64,000 bases of DNA from Halomonas campaniensis (GTDB lineage Bacteria; Pseudomonadota; Gammaproteobacteria; Pseudomonadales; Halomonadaceae): positions 294,696 to 358,695 of the forward strand of contig NZ_JPUA01000034.1 in assembly GCF_002211105.1 (NCBI RefSeq), in the 5' to 3' direction. The translations under genes and the position numbers were made by a program. Positions 38,867 through 47,269 of this stretch are shown one piece after another. The notes below the pieces were generated by a model that saw nothing but the letters and a program-made list of their open reading frames with translations, was not told where the DNA came from and ran no database searches. The stretch's first letter is position 1. Each line of letters starts with the position of its first letter.

Positions 38867-40053
38867 GAGCGTATTCCGAAGAAGGTGGATGAAATCTTTT
38901 GTGGGGAATTCGCCCGCACCGCCTTGAGCGCTTCGCCAAGCGGCACCGGCGGTTTGCCCATCAGGATGCGCACCTTGTCGGCACGGGTCAGGCGTCCGGC
39001 GTAGAAACGTTCGATTAGCGGTTCTGACAGACCGTAGAAGCGTTGCATGACCTGCCAGCGCCGCTCCGGGCGGCCCGCCAGGAACAGCATGCGATTGAGT
39101 AGGCGAAAGTAGCCCTGGTGTCGCCATTCCCGGGCGGCGAAGGCATGGATGGCCTGGAACAGCGACGCCGCATCGATATTTCCAAGCTCGGCGATGCGCT
39201 CCGCCAGACCCATGGCCTGGGGTAGGGAGTACCCGGTGGTGGGGTGGAACAGACCGGCGCGCAGGCCGCTTCGCGGTTGGCCTTGGGCGTTCTGCCAGAA
39301 GGCAGCGAACTCACCCGCCAGGATGATCGGCAGCACGCCGCTCTCTTCTCGCAGGGTTTCGACGATCCGCCAGTCGCGATCCCGCGCGTAGGCGTCGATA
39401 TGCTCTTGCAATTGGACCGTGTCCGTCTCCGGGCGGTTCACGTAGTGGGTATCCTCGATCAGCAGAGTATCTTGGCTGAACGGCAGCACGTAGACGAACC
39501 GGTAGCCATCCTGCTGGGGCACGCTGGCATCCATGAGGATCGGTTCTTCCAGGCCGTGGGGTTTATCCAGACGGACTTCCCGGCCGAGAAATGCCTGATA
39601 GCCGAGGGTCAGGTGAGCGCTGTCGGCGGGGCCCCGACCGTCGATTACTGCGTTCGCGTGCAGCACCCGGCCATCCTCGAGCTCCACGCTATCCGTGGAA
39701 AGGCGGGCCACGCGCGTGTCGACCCACAGGCTGTCGCCCAGGGCCTCTTCCAGAACGTGGGCGAAATCCCGGGAGAAAATGCTGGAGTAGCCCCCGTTCA
39801 ACAGGCGCTCGCGGTGCGGGAAAATCACCCGGTGCCGCGGCCAGCGACGACCCACCAGGGGCGCCAGCCAGGCATGTTGGGCTGCGGAGAGATCGCCATC
39901 GTGAAACGACCAGGTGTGATGACCACCGGGGCGACTTTCGCTTTCCAACATCAGCAGTCGCAACCCTGGCTGCGCCTCTATCAAGCGCAGGGCGATCAGG
40001 CCGTTGGCCAGACCGCCCCCCACCAGTATCAGGTCATGGCCCGGCGCGTTCAT
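38863..40053 (-). CDS. crtY: Lycopene beta-cyclase
   Basis: A 396-residue CrtY-type cyclase forming two beta-ionone rings on lycopene to give beta-carotene. Seen: N-terminal DLILVGGGLANGLIALRL for FAD/NAD binding, AVIDGRGPADSAHL, FVYVLPFSQDTLLIEDTHYV and the C-terminal FYGLSEPLIERFYAGRLT characteristic of the Erwinia-type enzyme. It lies about 60 nt after idi and overlaps crtI by 4 nt. Confidence 0.95.
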   Translation of the reverse strand: MNAPGHDLILVGGGLANGLIALRLIEAQPGLRLLMLESESRPGGHHTWSFHDGDLSAAQHAWLAPLVGRRWPRHRVIFPHRERLLNGGYSSIFSRDFAHVLEEALGDSLWVDTRVARLSTDSVELEDGRVLHANAVIDGRGPADSAHLTLGYQAFLGREVRLDKPHGLEEPILMDASVPQQDGYRFVYVLPFSQDTLLIEDTHYVNRPETDTVQLQEHIDAYARDRDWRIVETLREESGVLPIILAGEFAAFWQNAQGQPRSGLRAGLFHPTTGYSLPQAMGLAERIAELGNIDAASLFQAIHAFAAREWRHQGYFRLLNRMLFLAGRPERRWQVMQRFYGLSEPLIERFYAGRLTRADKVRILMGKPPVPLGEALKAVRANSPQKISSTFFGIRS

Positions 40054-40113
40054 GAGTCATATCTCGTCGCCAGCGACCGGCGCGGCAGGACAGGGGCGAT
40101 GACGGCGATATAC

Positions 40114-41175
40114 CTAGCCATGGGGCGCTTCCAGAGGGACGTCGCGATCATCCAGCAGCACCGCCGCCCGCAAGGCATGCAGATCGGCGCTGCCGGTACA
40201 AAAACAGGCGATACGCAGCTGCTGGATGACCACCTCGAAGTGCTCGATCACCGCCTGACTGGATTCGGTGGCACTCTCGAGCACTGCCGCGGCCTGGCCC
40301 ACCAGATCCGCGCCCAGGCGTATGGCCTTAGCGGCGTCCACCCCATCGCGAATGCCGCCGGAAGCAATCAGCGGCGTCTCCGGCAGGGTTTGGCGCACCG
40401 CTCGAATGGCCTGGGCGGTGGGGGTGCCCCAGCCAGCGAAGGCCATGGCGACCCGGCGCTGGGTCTCATTTATCGCGCGTTCCGCCTCCACCGCCGCCCA
40501 ACTGGTGCCGCCCGCGCCGGCCACGTCGATCATCGCCACGCCTTCTTCCACCAGCGCCCGGGCCACCTCGGGGGAGATACCCGCGCCGACTTCCTTGACC
40601 ACCACCGGCACCTCGAGCGACGTGACCAGCGTGCCGATGGCCTGAAGCACGCCACGCCAGTCCCTGTCGCCGCCCTGTTGCACTGCCTCCTGAAGGGGGT
40701 TGAGATGGACGATCAATGCATCGGCCTCGATCATCTCCACCGCCCGGCGCGCCCAGTCGATCCCCTGGGGCTCCCGTAGCTGACCTGCGCCGATATTGCC
40801 AAGCAGGGGAATATCCGGGGCGATGCGTCGTAACTGCTTAGTCAGGCCATGATCGTTGCCAGACTGCAGAGCGACTCGCTGGGAGCCGATGGCCAGGGCG
40901 ATACCCAGGTGTTGGGCGGCTTCTGCCAGGTGATGATTGATCGTTTTGGCCCGCTCGGCACCGCCGGTCATGGAGCTGATCAACAGCGGTGCGTTCACTG
41001 TTTTATGGAAAAATCGTGTGCTTAGATCGATATCGTCCAAGTGCAACTGTGGCAAGGCGCAATGGACGAAGCGATAGTCGGCGAATCCCGTAAGGGTCGA
41101 CGTGTTAGCCCGACGAGCGTCCAGCACGATGTCGAGATGATCATTCTTGCGTTTCACCATACTGTCATCGGTCAT
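40114..41175 (-). CDS. fni: Isopentenyl-diphosphate isomerase, type 2 (FMN)
   Basis: A 353-residue FMN- and NADPH-dependent isomerase interconverting IPP and DMAPP, the C5 precursors for crtE. Diagnostic parts: [10 protein letters not shown] near the start, [69 protein letters not shown] and [15 protein letters not shown]. The ATG at 41175 has GGGAG six nt upstream and overlaps the crtZ end by 11 nt. Type 2 idi is known from other carotenoid clusters. Confidence 0.95.
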   Translation of the reverse strand: MTDDSMVKRKNDHLDIVLDARRANTSTLTGFADYRFVHCALPQLHLDDIDLSTRFFHKTVNAPLLISSMTGGAERAKTINHHLAEAAQHLGIALAIGSQRVALQSGNDHGLTKQLRRIAPDIPLLGNIGAGQLREPQGIDWARRAVEMIEADALIVHLNPLQEAVQQGGDRDWRGVLQAIGTLVTSLEVPVVVKEVGAGISPEVARALVEEGVAMIDVAGAGGTSWAAVEAERAINETQRRVAMAFAGWGTPTAQAIRAVRQTLPETPLIASGGIRDGVDAAKAIRLGADLVGQAAAVLESATESSQAVIEHFEVVIQQLRIACFCTGSADLHALRAAVLLDDRDVPLEAPHG

Positions 41176-41665
41176 GTCGCGCTCCCGCTGGCGGTGCAGC
41201 CCGTTGCTGCTGTAGGCGTTTTTTGAGTTTTCTGACATCTGGCGCGTAAAGGAAGCCGAAGGACACAGCACCCTCTCGAGTACGTACGGCATGATGTATG
41301 CGGTGAGCTTGAACCAGACGCTTCAAGTAGCCGCTCTTCGGCTGCCAGCGAATCGGCCAGCGTTGGTGAACCATACCGTCGTGAAACAGAGAGTAAGCGA
41401 CGCCGTACAGCGTAATGCCTGATGCGATGGCCATGAGAGGCTTCCAGTAAAGATCCCCCACAGCAAACATGCCGACCACCACCAGCGAAAACACAACAAC
41501 ATACAGGTCGTTTTTCTCGAACACGCCCTCAGTGGGTTCGTGATGGGATTTGTGCCAGCGCCAGCCCCAGCCGTGCATAATGTACTTATGGGCGTACCAG
41601 GCGAACACTTCCATGCCCAGGAAAGCCGCTATCACCAGCATGAACGTCCAGAACCAGTCCATCAT
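41165..41665 (-). CDS. crtZ: Beta-carotene 3-hydroxylase
   Basis: A 166-residue integral-membrane non-heme di-iron hydroxylase that converts beta-carotene to zeaxanthin. The histidine clusters are visible: [27 protein letters not shown] and HRIHHAV. The hydrophobic N terminus ([21 protein letters not shown]) spans the membrane. Its base composition is lower in GC than the following idi gene, although the two overlap. Confidence 0.95.
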   Translation of the reverse strand: MMDWFWTFMLVIAAFLGMEVFAWYAHKYIMHGWGWRWHKSHHEPTEGVFEKNDLYVVVFSLVVVGMFAVGDLYWKPLMAIASGITLYGVAYSLFHDGMVHQRWPIRWQPKSGYLKRLVQAHRIHHAVRTREGAVSFGFLYAPDVRKLKKRLQQQRAAPPAGARHDR

Positions 41666-41680
41666 GTTTTACAACCTCTC

Positions 41681-42889
41681 TTAGGCCGGCGTCTTGAATA
41701 AGGGGAGGGCAGCTAAAAGCAGGCACACCAGTGCCACGGCGGTCAAAATGCCGCCGGGCTGGGCTAGCTGAGACCAGCTATCGCCGCGAATCAACGCCCC
41801 ATAAAAACCTTCAATAGCCCAGGCATTCGGCGTGAACAGGCTCACCGTCTGTAACCAGTCAGGCATCATAAAACGTGGCACCATTGAGCCGCCGACGCTG
41901 GAAATAATGAGCACAAAAAACGAAGAAAAGGTGGTCGCCTGTTGCGTTGTTCGACACAGCGACAGGAGTAAAAGTGCCAGCCCGGCACTAGCGGCGGCGC
42001 AGGCAAGTGCCATGACAATGACTTTCGCCAAAGCGCTCTCTATCTGTAGTCCAAAACCGAACCTGGCAACCAGGAATATAGCGCTAGCCTGCAAAAATCC
42101 CAGACTTAACAAAAACAGAAACCGTCCCAGCAGTAACCGTGAATGCGCCGCTTTGCTCAGTAGAAGGCGTTCGGAGATACCGTTTTGGCGCTCTTCCAAA
42201 CTGACCATGCCAGCGTTCACGGCGGACAATAACAAGAACAAAATAGTGGTGGCACCCGCATAGTAAGCAATACCGCTAAGCCCAGATATAGACGCTGGCG
42301 ACTGCCCATAGACGGGTTGAAACTCGATAAGCGCGTCTTCGGCGGCTGCGCTGTCCGATTCTCGGGCCATTGTTTCTAAAGCGGCGTCCAAGCGCGCCTG
42401 TTGCTCGGGCGAGAAGCCATCAACCAACGCTTCTGTGCTTTGCGCAAGACGTTGGGCCAGAACCTGTGGTTGTTGGGAGGCTAGGCTTTGTCGCAGCCAG
42501 CCTTGTAAAGAGAGGGCGGCAATTTCACGAGTGGGTTCGCTGACGATGGTAAACAGCGGACGGTTGTTATTGTCTGATTGCCCGTGGATGATCACGGCTG
42601 TGTCGAAATTGCCTTGTCGCACCTCCTCAAGCAGTTGGGCACGGCTCGAATTGGGCAGAGCCGTCATCTCCACCTCTTCGGACTGTGTCAGGTGCTGCGC
42701 GAAGTCTTGCAATACCGGATCTTCTGTTTCCACCACGAGCCCTACCCGCAAGTGCAGGTCGCCTTCCGTAGCGCCGGAGAAGATGCTGGCGAAGATGGCG
42801 AATACCAGGCTGGGCAGAGCGAATGCCAGGAGTAACGCGCCGCGGTCTCGCCACAAGCCCAGGGCCATCACCCGAAAAATTGCCCTCAT
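41681..42889 (-). CDS. ABC-2 type permease in carotenoid cluster
   Basis: A 402-residue ABC-2 membrane protein: one N-terminal TM (GALLLAFALPSLVFAIFASI), a large extracytoplasmic domain of about 170 residues, then five hydrophobic segments at the C terminus (from YYAGATTILFLLLSAV on), with the conserved FTPNAWAIEGFYG near the end. It matches DrrB/YhhJ-type exporters. The start overlaps the ATPase stop by 4 nt, and crtZ follows 15 nt downstream, so it is part of the carotenoid operon. Its role there is unknown; a lipid or pigment-related export function is conceivable. Confidence 0.88.
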   Translation of the reverse strand: MRAIFRVMALGLWRDRGALLLAFALPSLVFAIFASIFSGATEGDLHLRVGLVVETEDPVLQDFAQHLTQSEEVEMTALPNSSRAQLLEEVRQGNFDTAVIIHGQSDNNNRPLFTIVSEPTREIAALSLQGWLRQSLASQQPQVLAQRLAQSTEALVDGFSPEQQARLDAALETMARESDSAAAEDALIEFQPVYGQSPASISGLSGIAYYAGATTILFLLLSAVNAGMVSLEERQNGISERLLLSKAAHSRLLLGRFLFLLSLGFLQASAIFLVARFGFGLQIESALAKVIVMALACAAASAGLALLLLSLCRTTQQATTFSSFFVLIISSVGGSMVPRFMMPDWLQTVSLFTPNAWAIEGFYGALIRGDSWSQLAQPGGILTAVALVCLLLAALPLFKTPA

Positions 42890-43869
42890 GGCACCGTCTC
42901 CGCTGCAGAGTCGGTTCGGGCACCGGTAAAGTGCTGCATCACGTTTTTTAATCCAGGTCGGCGTACCGAAACCTCGGCAATGGCATCACGTGCTTCGCCC
43001 AAGCCGCGGTAGAGGTGATTGATCACCCTATCCAGCGGTAGGTCACTTTGGAGCCACCATTCACTGCTCTCATCACTACTCTCATCACTGCGAGGGCGAA
43101 AGCCGATCTCCTGCAGCCGCCCACAGAGTGCCGGGGAGAACATGTGAGCCGTACGCACAACGAACAGCTGACGGTTGCCGAAGGTCTCCTGTATTAACGT
43201 CTGGGGCTCGGCCAAGGCTTTTAGTTGGCCTTGATGAAGAAGGGCGACGCGGTGGGATAGCACTTCAGCTTCATCTAACTCATGAGTAACAACTACCATG
43301 GCCGCCCCTTGCTCGGCGCGGCGGCGAATAAGGTCGTGGATTGACATGCGCACACTCAGATCGACCCCGGTCGTGGGTTCGTCCAGCACGAGTAGAGAGG
43401 GGCGGGAGACCAGGGTGGCTGCCAAGTGTAAGCGTCGTTGCATACCACCAGACAAGTGATCCACCCGCACATGGGCTTTGTCTGTTAACTCGATTTCTTC
43501 CAGCGCTTGGCTGACCCGTGTGGGCACCTGGTGGCGGCTGACACCTGCGCAGCGCGCGAAAAACTCCAGGTTCTCCCGCCCCGTCAGGTGCCGGTATAAA
43601 CCCAGGAACTGGGGGGTGAAACCGATGGAATGCTGATAGGCCTTACCTGGAGAAAGCGCTTTTCCTGCAATGAATATTTGCCCAGAGGTGGGGCGCAGCT
43701 TGCCGGTGATGGCGCGCAACAATGTCGATTTTCCGGCACCGTTAGGCCCGAGGATGCCGAGTATTTCGCCTGGACGTACCTGTAAAGAAACGTCGTCTAA
43801 GGCGCTGTGGCTGCCGTAGACAACCCGTAGTCGATCAATGGTGAGTGCTGCAGTCGTCGTCATTCGCAA
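42886..43869 (-). CDS. ABC transporter ATP-binding protein in carotenoid cluster
   Basis: A 327-residue DrrA/CcmA-type ATPase. Walker A is GPNGAGKST, the Q-loop follows, the signature is LSGGMQRRLHLA, Walker B LLVLDEPTTGVD, and the H-loop VVVTHE. A C-terminal extension of about 110 residues is present as in DrrA-like proteins. It lies only 3 nt after crtE and overlaps the ABC-2 permease gene, so the pair sits between crtE and crtZ. Confidence 0.92.
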   Translation of the reverse strand: MRMTTTAALTIDRLRVVYGSHSALDDVSLQVRPGEILGILGPNGAGKSTLLRAITGKLRPTSGQIFIAGKALSPGKAYQHSIGFTPQFLGLYRHLTGRENLEFFARCAGVSRHQVPTRVSQALEEIELTDKAHVRVDHLSGGMQRRLHLAATLVSRPSLLVLDEPTTGVDLSVRMSIHDLIRRRAEQGAAMVVVTHELDEAEVLSHRVALLHQGQLKALAEPQTLIQETFGNRQLFVVRTAHMFSPALCGRLQEIGFRPRSDESSDESSEWWLQSDLPLDRVINHLYRGLGEARDAIAEVSVRRPGLKNVMQHFTGARTDSAAETVP

Positions 43870-43872
43870 GGT

Positions 43873-44853
43873 CTAAACCCCAAGCCTTTGTGCCGCACCG
43901 TTAAAGGTAACGAACTGTTGTTCCACGAGCGCTGCGAGTAAGGATTCATCGTATCCTGCTCTACTCAATTGCTCTCTTGCCATGGCTTGTGCATTGCTCA
44001 ATGCGCCGCTAACTTCTTCCGGTGTATAAAGAGAAAGCAAAGTGGTTTTCGCCGTATCCTGCTGCACGTCCTTACCGGTCTCATGCACAAAGGTACTGTG
44101 ATCCAACATATCATCGTAAAGCTGAAACAGCAGACCAAAGGCACGGGCAAAGCGCGTCAATGCGTCTATCACTTCTGCATCCACCCCCCTAAGTTGTGCA
44201 CCGGTGACGACAGCAAACTCAAACAGGCAACCTGTTTTCTGGTGGTAGAGTTGCTCAATGGCGCTCTTGGAGCCCACGGGCTGATTTTGTAAATCAGCGA
44301 CCTGCCCGCCAACTAATCCCATAGAACCAATAACATGGCTGAGATGAGCGCTCACGGCGACTTTGGTGGAAGCATCCACGTTGGGGCAATCGGCGATAAC
44401 CCCGTACGCGAGGTTGAGGAAGTTGGTTGAGGCAAGAATGGCTGTGCTTTCGGAAAAGCGTATGTGCGTGCAGGGGCGATCGCGGCGCATAGTCGCATCG
44501 TCCATGCAGGGCAGGTCGTCGAGAATCAGCGAAGCGGTATGCACCAGTTCCGATACGCAGGCCATACGGAGGGTGCGGCTGTCAGTGGCCACGTTCGCAG
44601 CCAGAAGCGTAAGCAGTGGGCGCAAGCGCTTGCCTGAACCCAATAAGGCGTAATGCATGGCTTGATGCAGATGCGTGGGCGATGTTTCTTGAGCTGGCAG
44701 AAGGTTCAGTAAGGTTGCGTTTATCATGCTCTTTAGATGGACAGCATCCATCAGTGGAGTCATTGGAGCCGAGATGGTTATTGATGCCTGTGTCTCGCTC
44801 GCGATAGACGCGGGCTCTGCGGCGGAAGCTTGCGGCTTGCGTGTAAAGGTCAC
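43873..44853 (-). CDS. crtE: Geranylgeranyl diphosphate synthase
   Basis: A trans-prenyltransferase that makes GGPP, the entry compound of the carotenoid pathway. The first aspartate-rich motif is DDLPCMDDATMRRDRP, the second LYDDMLDHS. KRLRPLLTLL precedes them. The frame from 44853 gives 326 residues; the alternative ATG at 44763 gives 296 residues, closer to the usual CrtE length, and the first 30 residues have no family similarity that I recognise. It is the first gene of the operon. Confidence 0.94.
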   Translation of the reverse strand: MTFTRKPQASAAEPASIASETQASITISAPMTPLMDAVHLKSMINATLLNLLPAQETSPTHLHQAMHYALLGSGKRLRPLLTLLAANVATDSRTLRMACVSELVHTASLILDDLPCMDDATMRRDRPCTHIRFSESTAILASTNFLNLAYGVIADCPNVDASTKVAVSAHLSHVIGSMGLVGGQVADLQNQPVGSKSAIEQLYHQKTGCLFEFAVVTGAQLRGVDAEVIDALTRFARAFGLLFQLYDDMLDHSTFVHETGKDVQQDTAKTTLLSLYTPEEVSGALSNAQAMAREQLSRAGYDESLLAALVEQQFVTFNGAAQRLGV

Positions 44854-44951
44854 CCTGTACCCCCGATTGCCTACCGATGCGGCCGTAATAAAGTCAGAGC
44901 TGACTCCATTGAACCGCCATTTGAAAATGGTACTGACCTAGTCTTTTTGGA

Positions 44952-46184
44952 TCACCACGAAAGACGGGCGACTACACGCTTCTCATCAGCGAGTAGCGAA
45001 AACGACCAGCCATTGCGCTCACACAGCCGTTGCACGATACCCAGACCAAGACCATACCCTTGAGACGGCGGTGCCTCAGTCGGCGTGTGCCGATTATCAG
45101 CGTCACTGCTCACCTGATTGGTGACTAAGAGCTCATGCTCTTTAACACGAATCGTGATCGGCCCATGCGCGTGGAGCGTATGTTCGAACGCATTTCGCAC
45201 CAGATTATTGACCGCAATAGAAAAAGCCTGTGGATGTCCGTTGACCCTGGGTTTTGCGAGTTCGTCGATATCAACATCGATGAGTTTGCGGGTCAGCAGG
45301 TAGCGCTGCTGATCTATCGCTTTGCTCACCAGCGGCATCACTAAAAACTGCTCGTCATACAATCCGTCGTCGGTTTCGCGAGCGAGGCACAAGAACATTT
45401 CAATCGTGGTTTTCATATCGAGCGTAGCGCGCCTCACTCGATCTACCACCTTCACATCGGCCGCTGACAAATCACTTTGTTCAAGCAGCTCAAGTGCGCC
45501 TGTTATGACCGTGATCGGCGTCCGTAACTCATGACTGGCTGAACTGGTAAAGAATCGCTCCCTTTCAACAAATGCGCTGATACGCTCTAGAGTTTTCTCT
45601 ATGGTTCTGGCGAGCACGCCAACCTCATCATCGCCGAAACGGCTGGAATCTATGCGTTTATGATCTTCGGCCGTTAGTTGTTCCGGGTCGATGTCTGCGA
45701 CCGCTTTGGCGAGTTGCGCCACAGGGGCGACGGCTTTGCGCATAACAACCACGCCCAGCCCGAAACCAAGAGTAGCGAGCGCACCCACGGCACCGGTGAT
45801 AAAGAGCAGCCACCACCAATCCTCTGACGATGCAGCTTCAATCCCGGTAACATCGAACACCACAAAGCCGTGTTGCTGTTCATCGCCAGTAGCTACTACC
45901 GCGACATGCAGTTCTATATTCTCGAATTCGTACAAGCCCTCATCGGGATTGGTTTGTGCCCATTCCCTCAATGATTCAGGCAAGCTACCGATTTCATCGT
46001 ACCCGCGAAGGTTCATCGGCATAGAGGGGTAGCTCTCTGCGGCACGCTGCAACTGATGCTGGAGCACCCGGTCTTCGGTAAACCTGATCGCAGCGAAGAA
46101 GGCGAACCCCCAGGCCACGCTCAATACAGCAACGCACACTGCAAATGCAATGGCGACACGCGTGCGTAAACTGTGCCGGTACAT
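44952..46184 (-). CDS. Sensor histidine kinase with degenerate G1 box
   Basis: A 410-residue membrane kinase. TM1 (VAIAFAVCVAVLSVAWGFAFF), a periplasmic domain of about 100 residues, TM2 (LLFITGAVGALATLGFGLGVVVM), HAMP and a catalytic core with H-box SASHELRTPITVI and N-box AVNNLVRNAFEHT. The position of the DxGxG G1 motif reads LLVTNQVSSDADN, without the glycines, while the G2 motif GYGLGLGIVQRL is present. It overlaps the regulator stop by 1 nt, so it is co-translated. It is probably active, but ATP binding may be altered. Confidence 0.9.
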   Translation of the reverse strand: MYRHSLRTRVAIAFAVCVAVLSVAWGFAFFAAIRFTEDRVLQHQLQRAAESYPSMPMNLRGYDEIGSLPESLREWAQTNPDEGLYEFENIELHVAVVATGDEQQHGFVVFDVTGIEAASSEDWWWLLFITGAVGALATLGFGLGVVVMRKAVAPVAQLAKAVADIDPEQLTAEDHKRIDSSRFGDDEVGVLARTIEKTLERISAFVERERFFTSSASHELRTPITVITGALELLEQSDLSAADVKVVDRVRRATLDMKTTIEMFLCLARETDDGLYDEQFLVMPLVSKAIDQQRYLLTRKLIDVDIDELAKPRVNGHPQAFSIAVNNLVRNAFEHTLHAHGPITIRVKEHELLVTNQVSSDADNRHTPTEAPPSQGYGLGLGIVQRLCERNGWSFSLLADEKRVVARLSW

Positions 46185-46888
46185 TACTGAGCATCCTCTG
46201 CAATTCGGTACCCGATGCGATGCACGGTATGAATTAACGGGCTATCAAACGGCCTATCGATAGCCTGGCGCAGCTTGTATAAGTGGGAACGAAGCGCATC
46301 GCCATCGGGACGCTCGTCAGCCCACAACAACGTTTCGAGATCATCGCGAGCCACAACAGACGGCGCCTCTTCCATCAATCGTTGCAGTAGTCTCATGCCG
46401 GTAGGGGTGAGATCGATGCGCTGCCCCGCACGATGCACTTGCAGCGTGGACCTATTCATAGTCAGATCACCAACCGTTAACAGGTTGTCGGTTTTTCCGT
46501 GGCTACGTTTGTACAGCGCCTGCAGTCGCGCATGTAGTTCTTGCAGTGCGAATGGCTTGACCAAATAGTCATCGGCTCCCGCCTCGAACCCCTTAAGTTT
46601 ATCGTCAAGGGTGTCTCTCGCCGTTAGCATGAGCACAGGCGTTTCTACTTTGGCATCAGCTCGCAGCTTCTTGCAGAAACTTAGGCCATCCATCCCTGGA
46701 AGCATCAGATCCAGAACGATAGCGTCGAACGGATTTGTCAGTGCCAAGTACATCGCGCTTATACCGTCGAAGGCAAAATCCACAACATAGCTATGCTTTT
46801 CAAGATACTCAGCAATGTTCTCGCAAATGTCGCGGTTGTCTTCGACAATCAACACTCTAACCGGTGCCGCTCCAAGCACGTTTCCCAT
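46184..46888 (-). CDS. Response regulator, OmpR family
   Basis: About 234 residues from the ATG at 46888 (MGNVLGAAPVRVLIVEDN), which has AAGGGAG eight nt upstream. The receiver shows VEDN, phospho-Asp in IVLDLMLPGMDG, LTARD, and LVKPFALQE. The winged helix ends TVHRIGYRIAED. It is divergent from the PbgA-like gene across an intergenic gap that holds GTAAGT-N5-GTAAGT at 47179. This fits control of the LPS regulator gene by the two-component system (inference). ColR or PhoP-like families are the nearest by style. Confidence 0.94.
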   Translation of the reverse strand: MGNVLGAAPVRVLIVEDNRDICENIAEYLEKHSYVVDFAFDGISAMYLALTNPFDAIVLDLMLPGMDGLSFCKKLRADAKVETPVLMLTARDTLDDKLKGFEAGADDYLVKPFALQELHARLQALYKRSHGKTDNLLTVGDLTMNRSTLQVHRAGQRIDLTPTGMRLLQRLMEEAPSVVARDDLETLLWADERPDGDALRSHLYKLRQAIDRPFDSPLIHTVHRIGYRIAEDAQ

Positions 46889-47269
46889 CAGCTGATCTCC
46901 CTTTTCAGGCATAACCCAGTTGCAGACCCATTAGTGACTCGGCCTCGCTGTCTGGATGAAACTCTGGGAGGTTAGCAAAGCCGATGTGACTAAAACGTCG
47001 CTGAAATGTGAAAGCGACAATCTACTGATACTAGCAAATGCGAATAGGACGGTATCGGCTTCTTCTACAGCTTTTCTGACCTTTTAATCGGGCTCCAGCT
47101 CTCGCATGGGACGGGGCTGCCCGGTAATGCGTCTTTCAGAAGTCTTAGCGGGGGATCGGAACGATCAAGAAGTATTGCGTAAGTTTTCAGTAAGTGAGCG
47201 GCTGTGACAGTCAACACGCTTTCCATCCAACGTTGACTGAAGGGCCTCTGATCTTTGAAGAATTCGCGC
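46889..47269. promoter_or_regulatory. Divergent intergenic region with 11-bp direct repeat
   Basis: About 380 nt without a gene. Near the PbgA-like gene, GTAAGT occurs at 47179-47184 and 47190-47195, precisely 11 bp apart, as expected of OmpR-family binding. The rest of the stretch shows no clear hairpin or conserved element. Confidence 0.5.

Noticed and set aside
39244-40779. 511-codon plus-strand frame opposite crtY and idi
   Set aside because: Antisense to well-supported crtY and fni; a by-product of high GC and codon bias.
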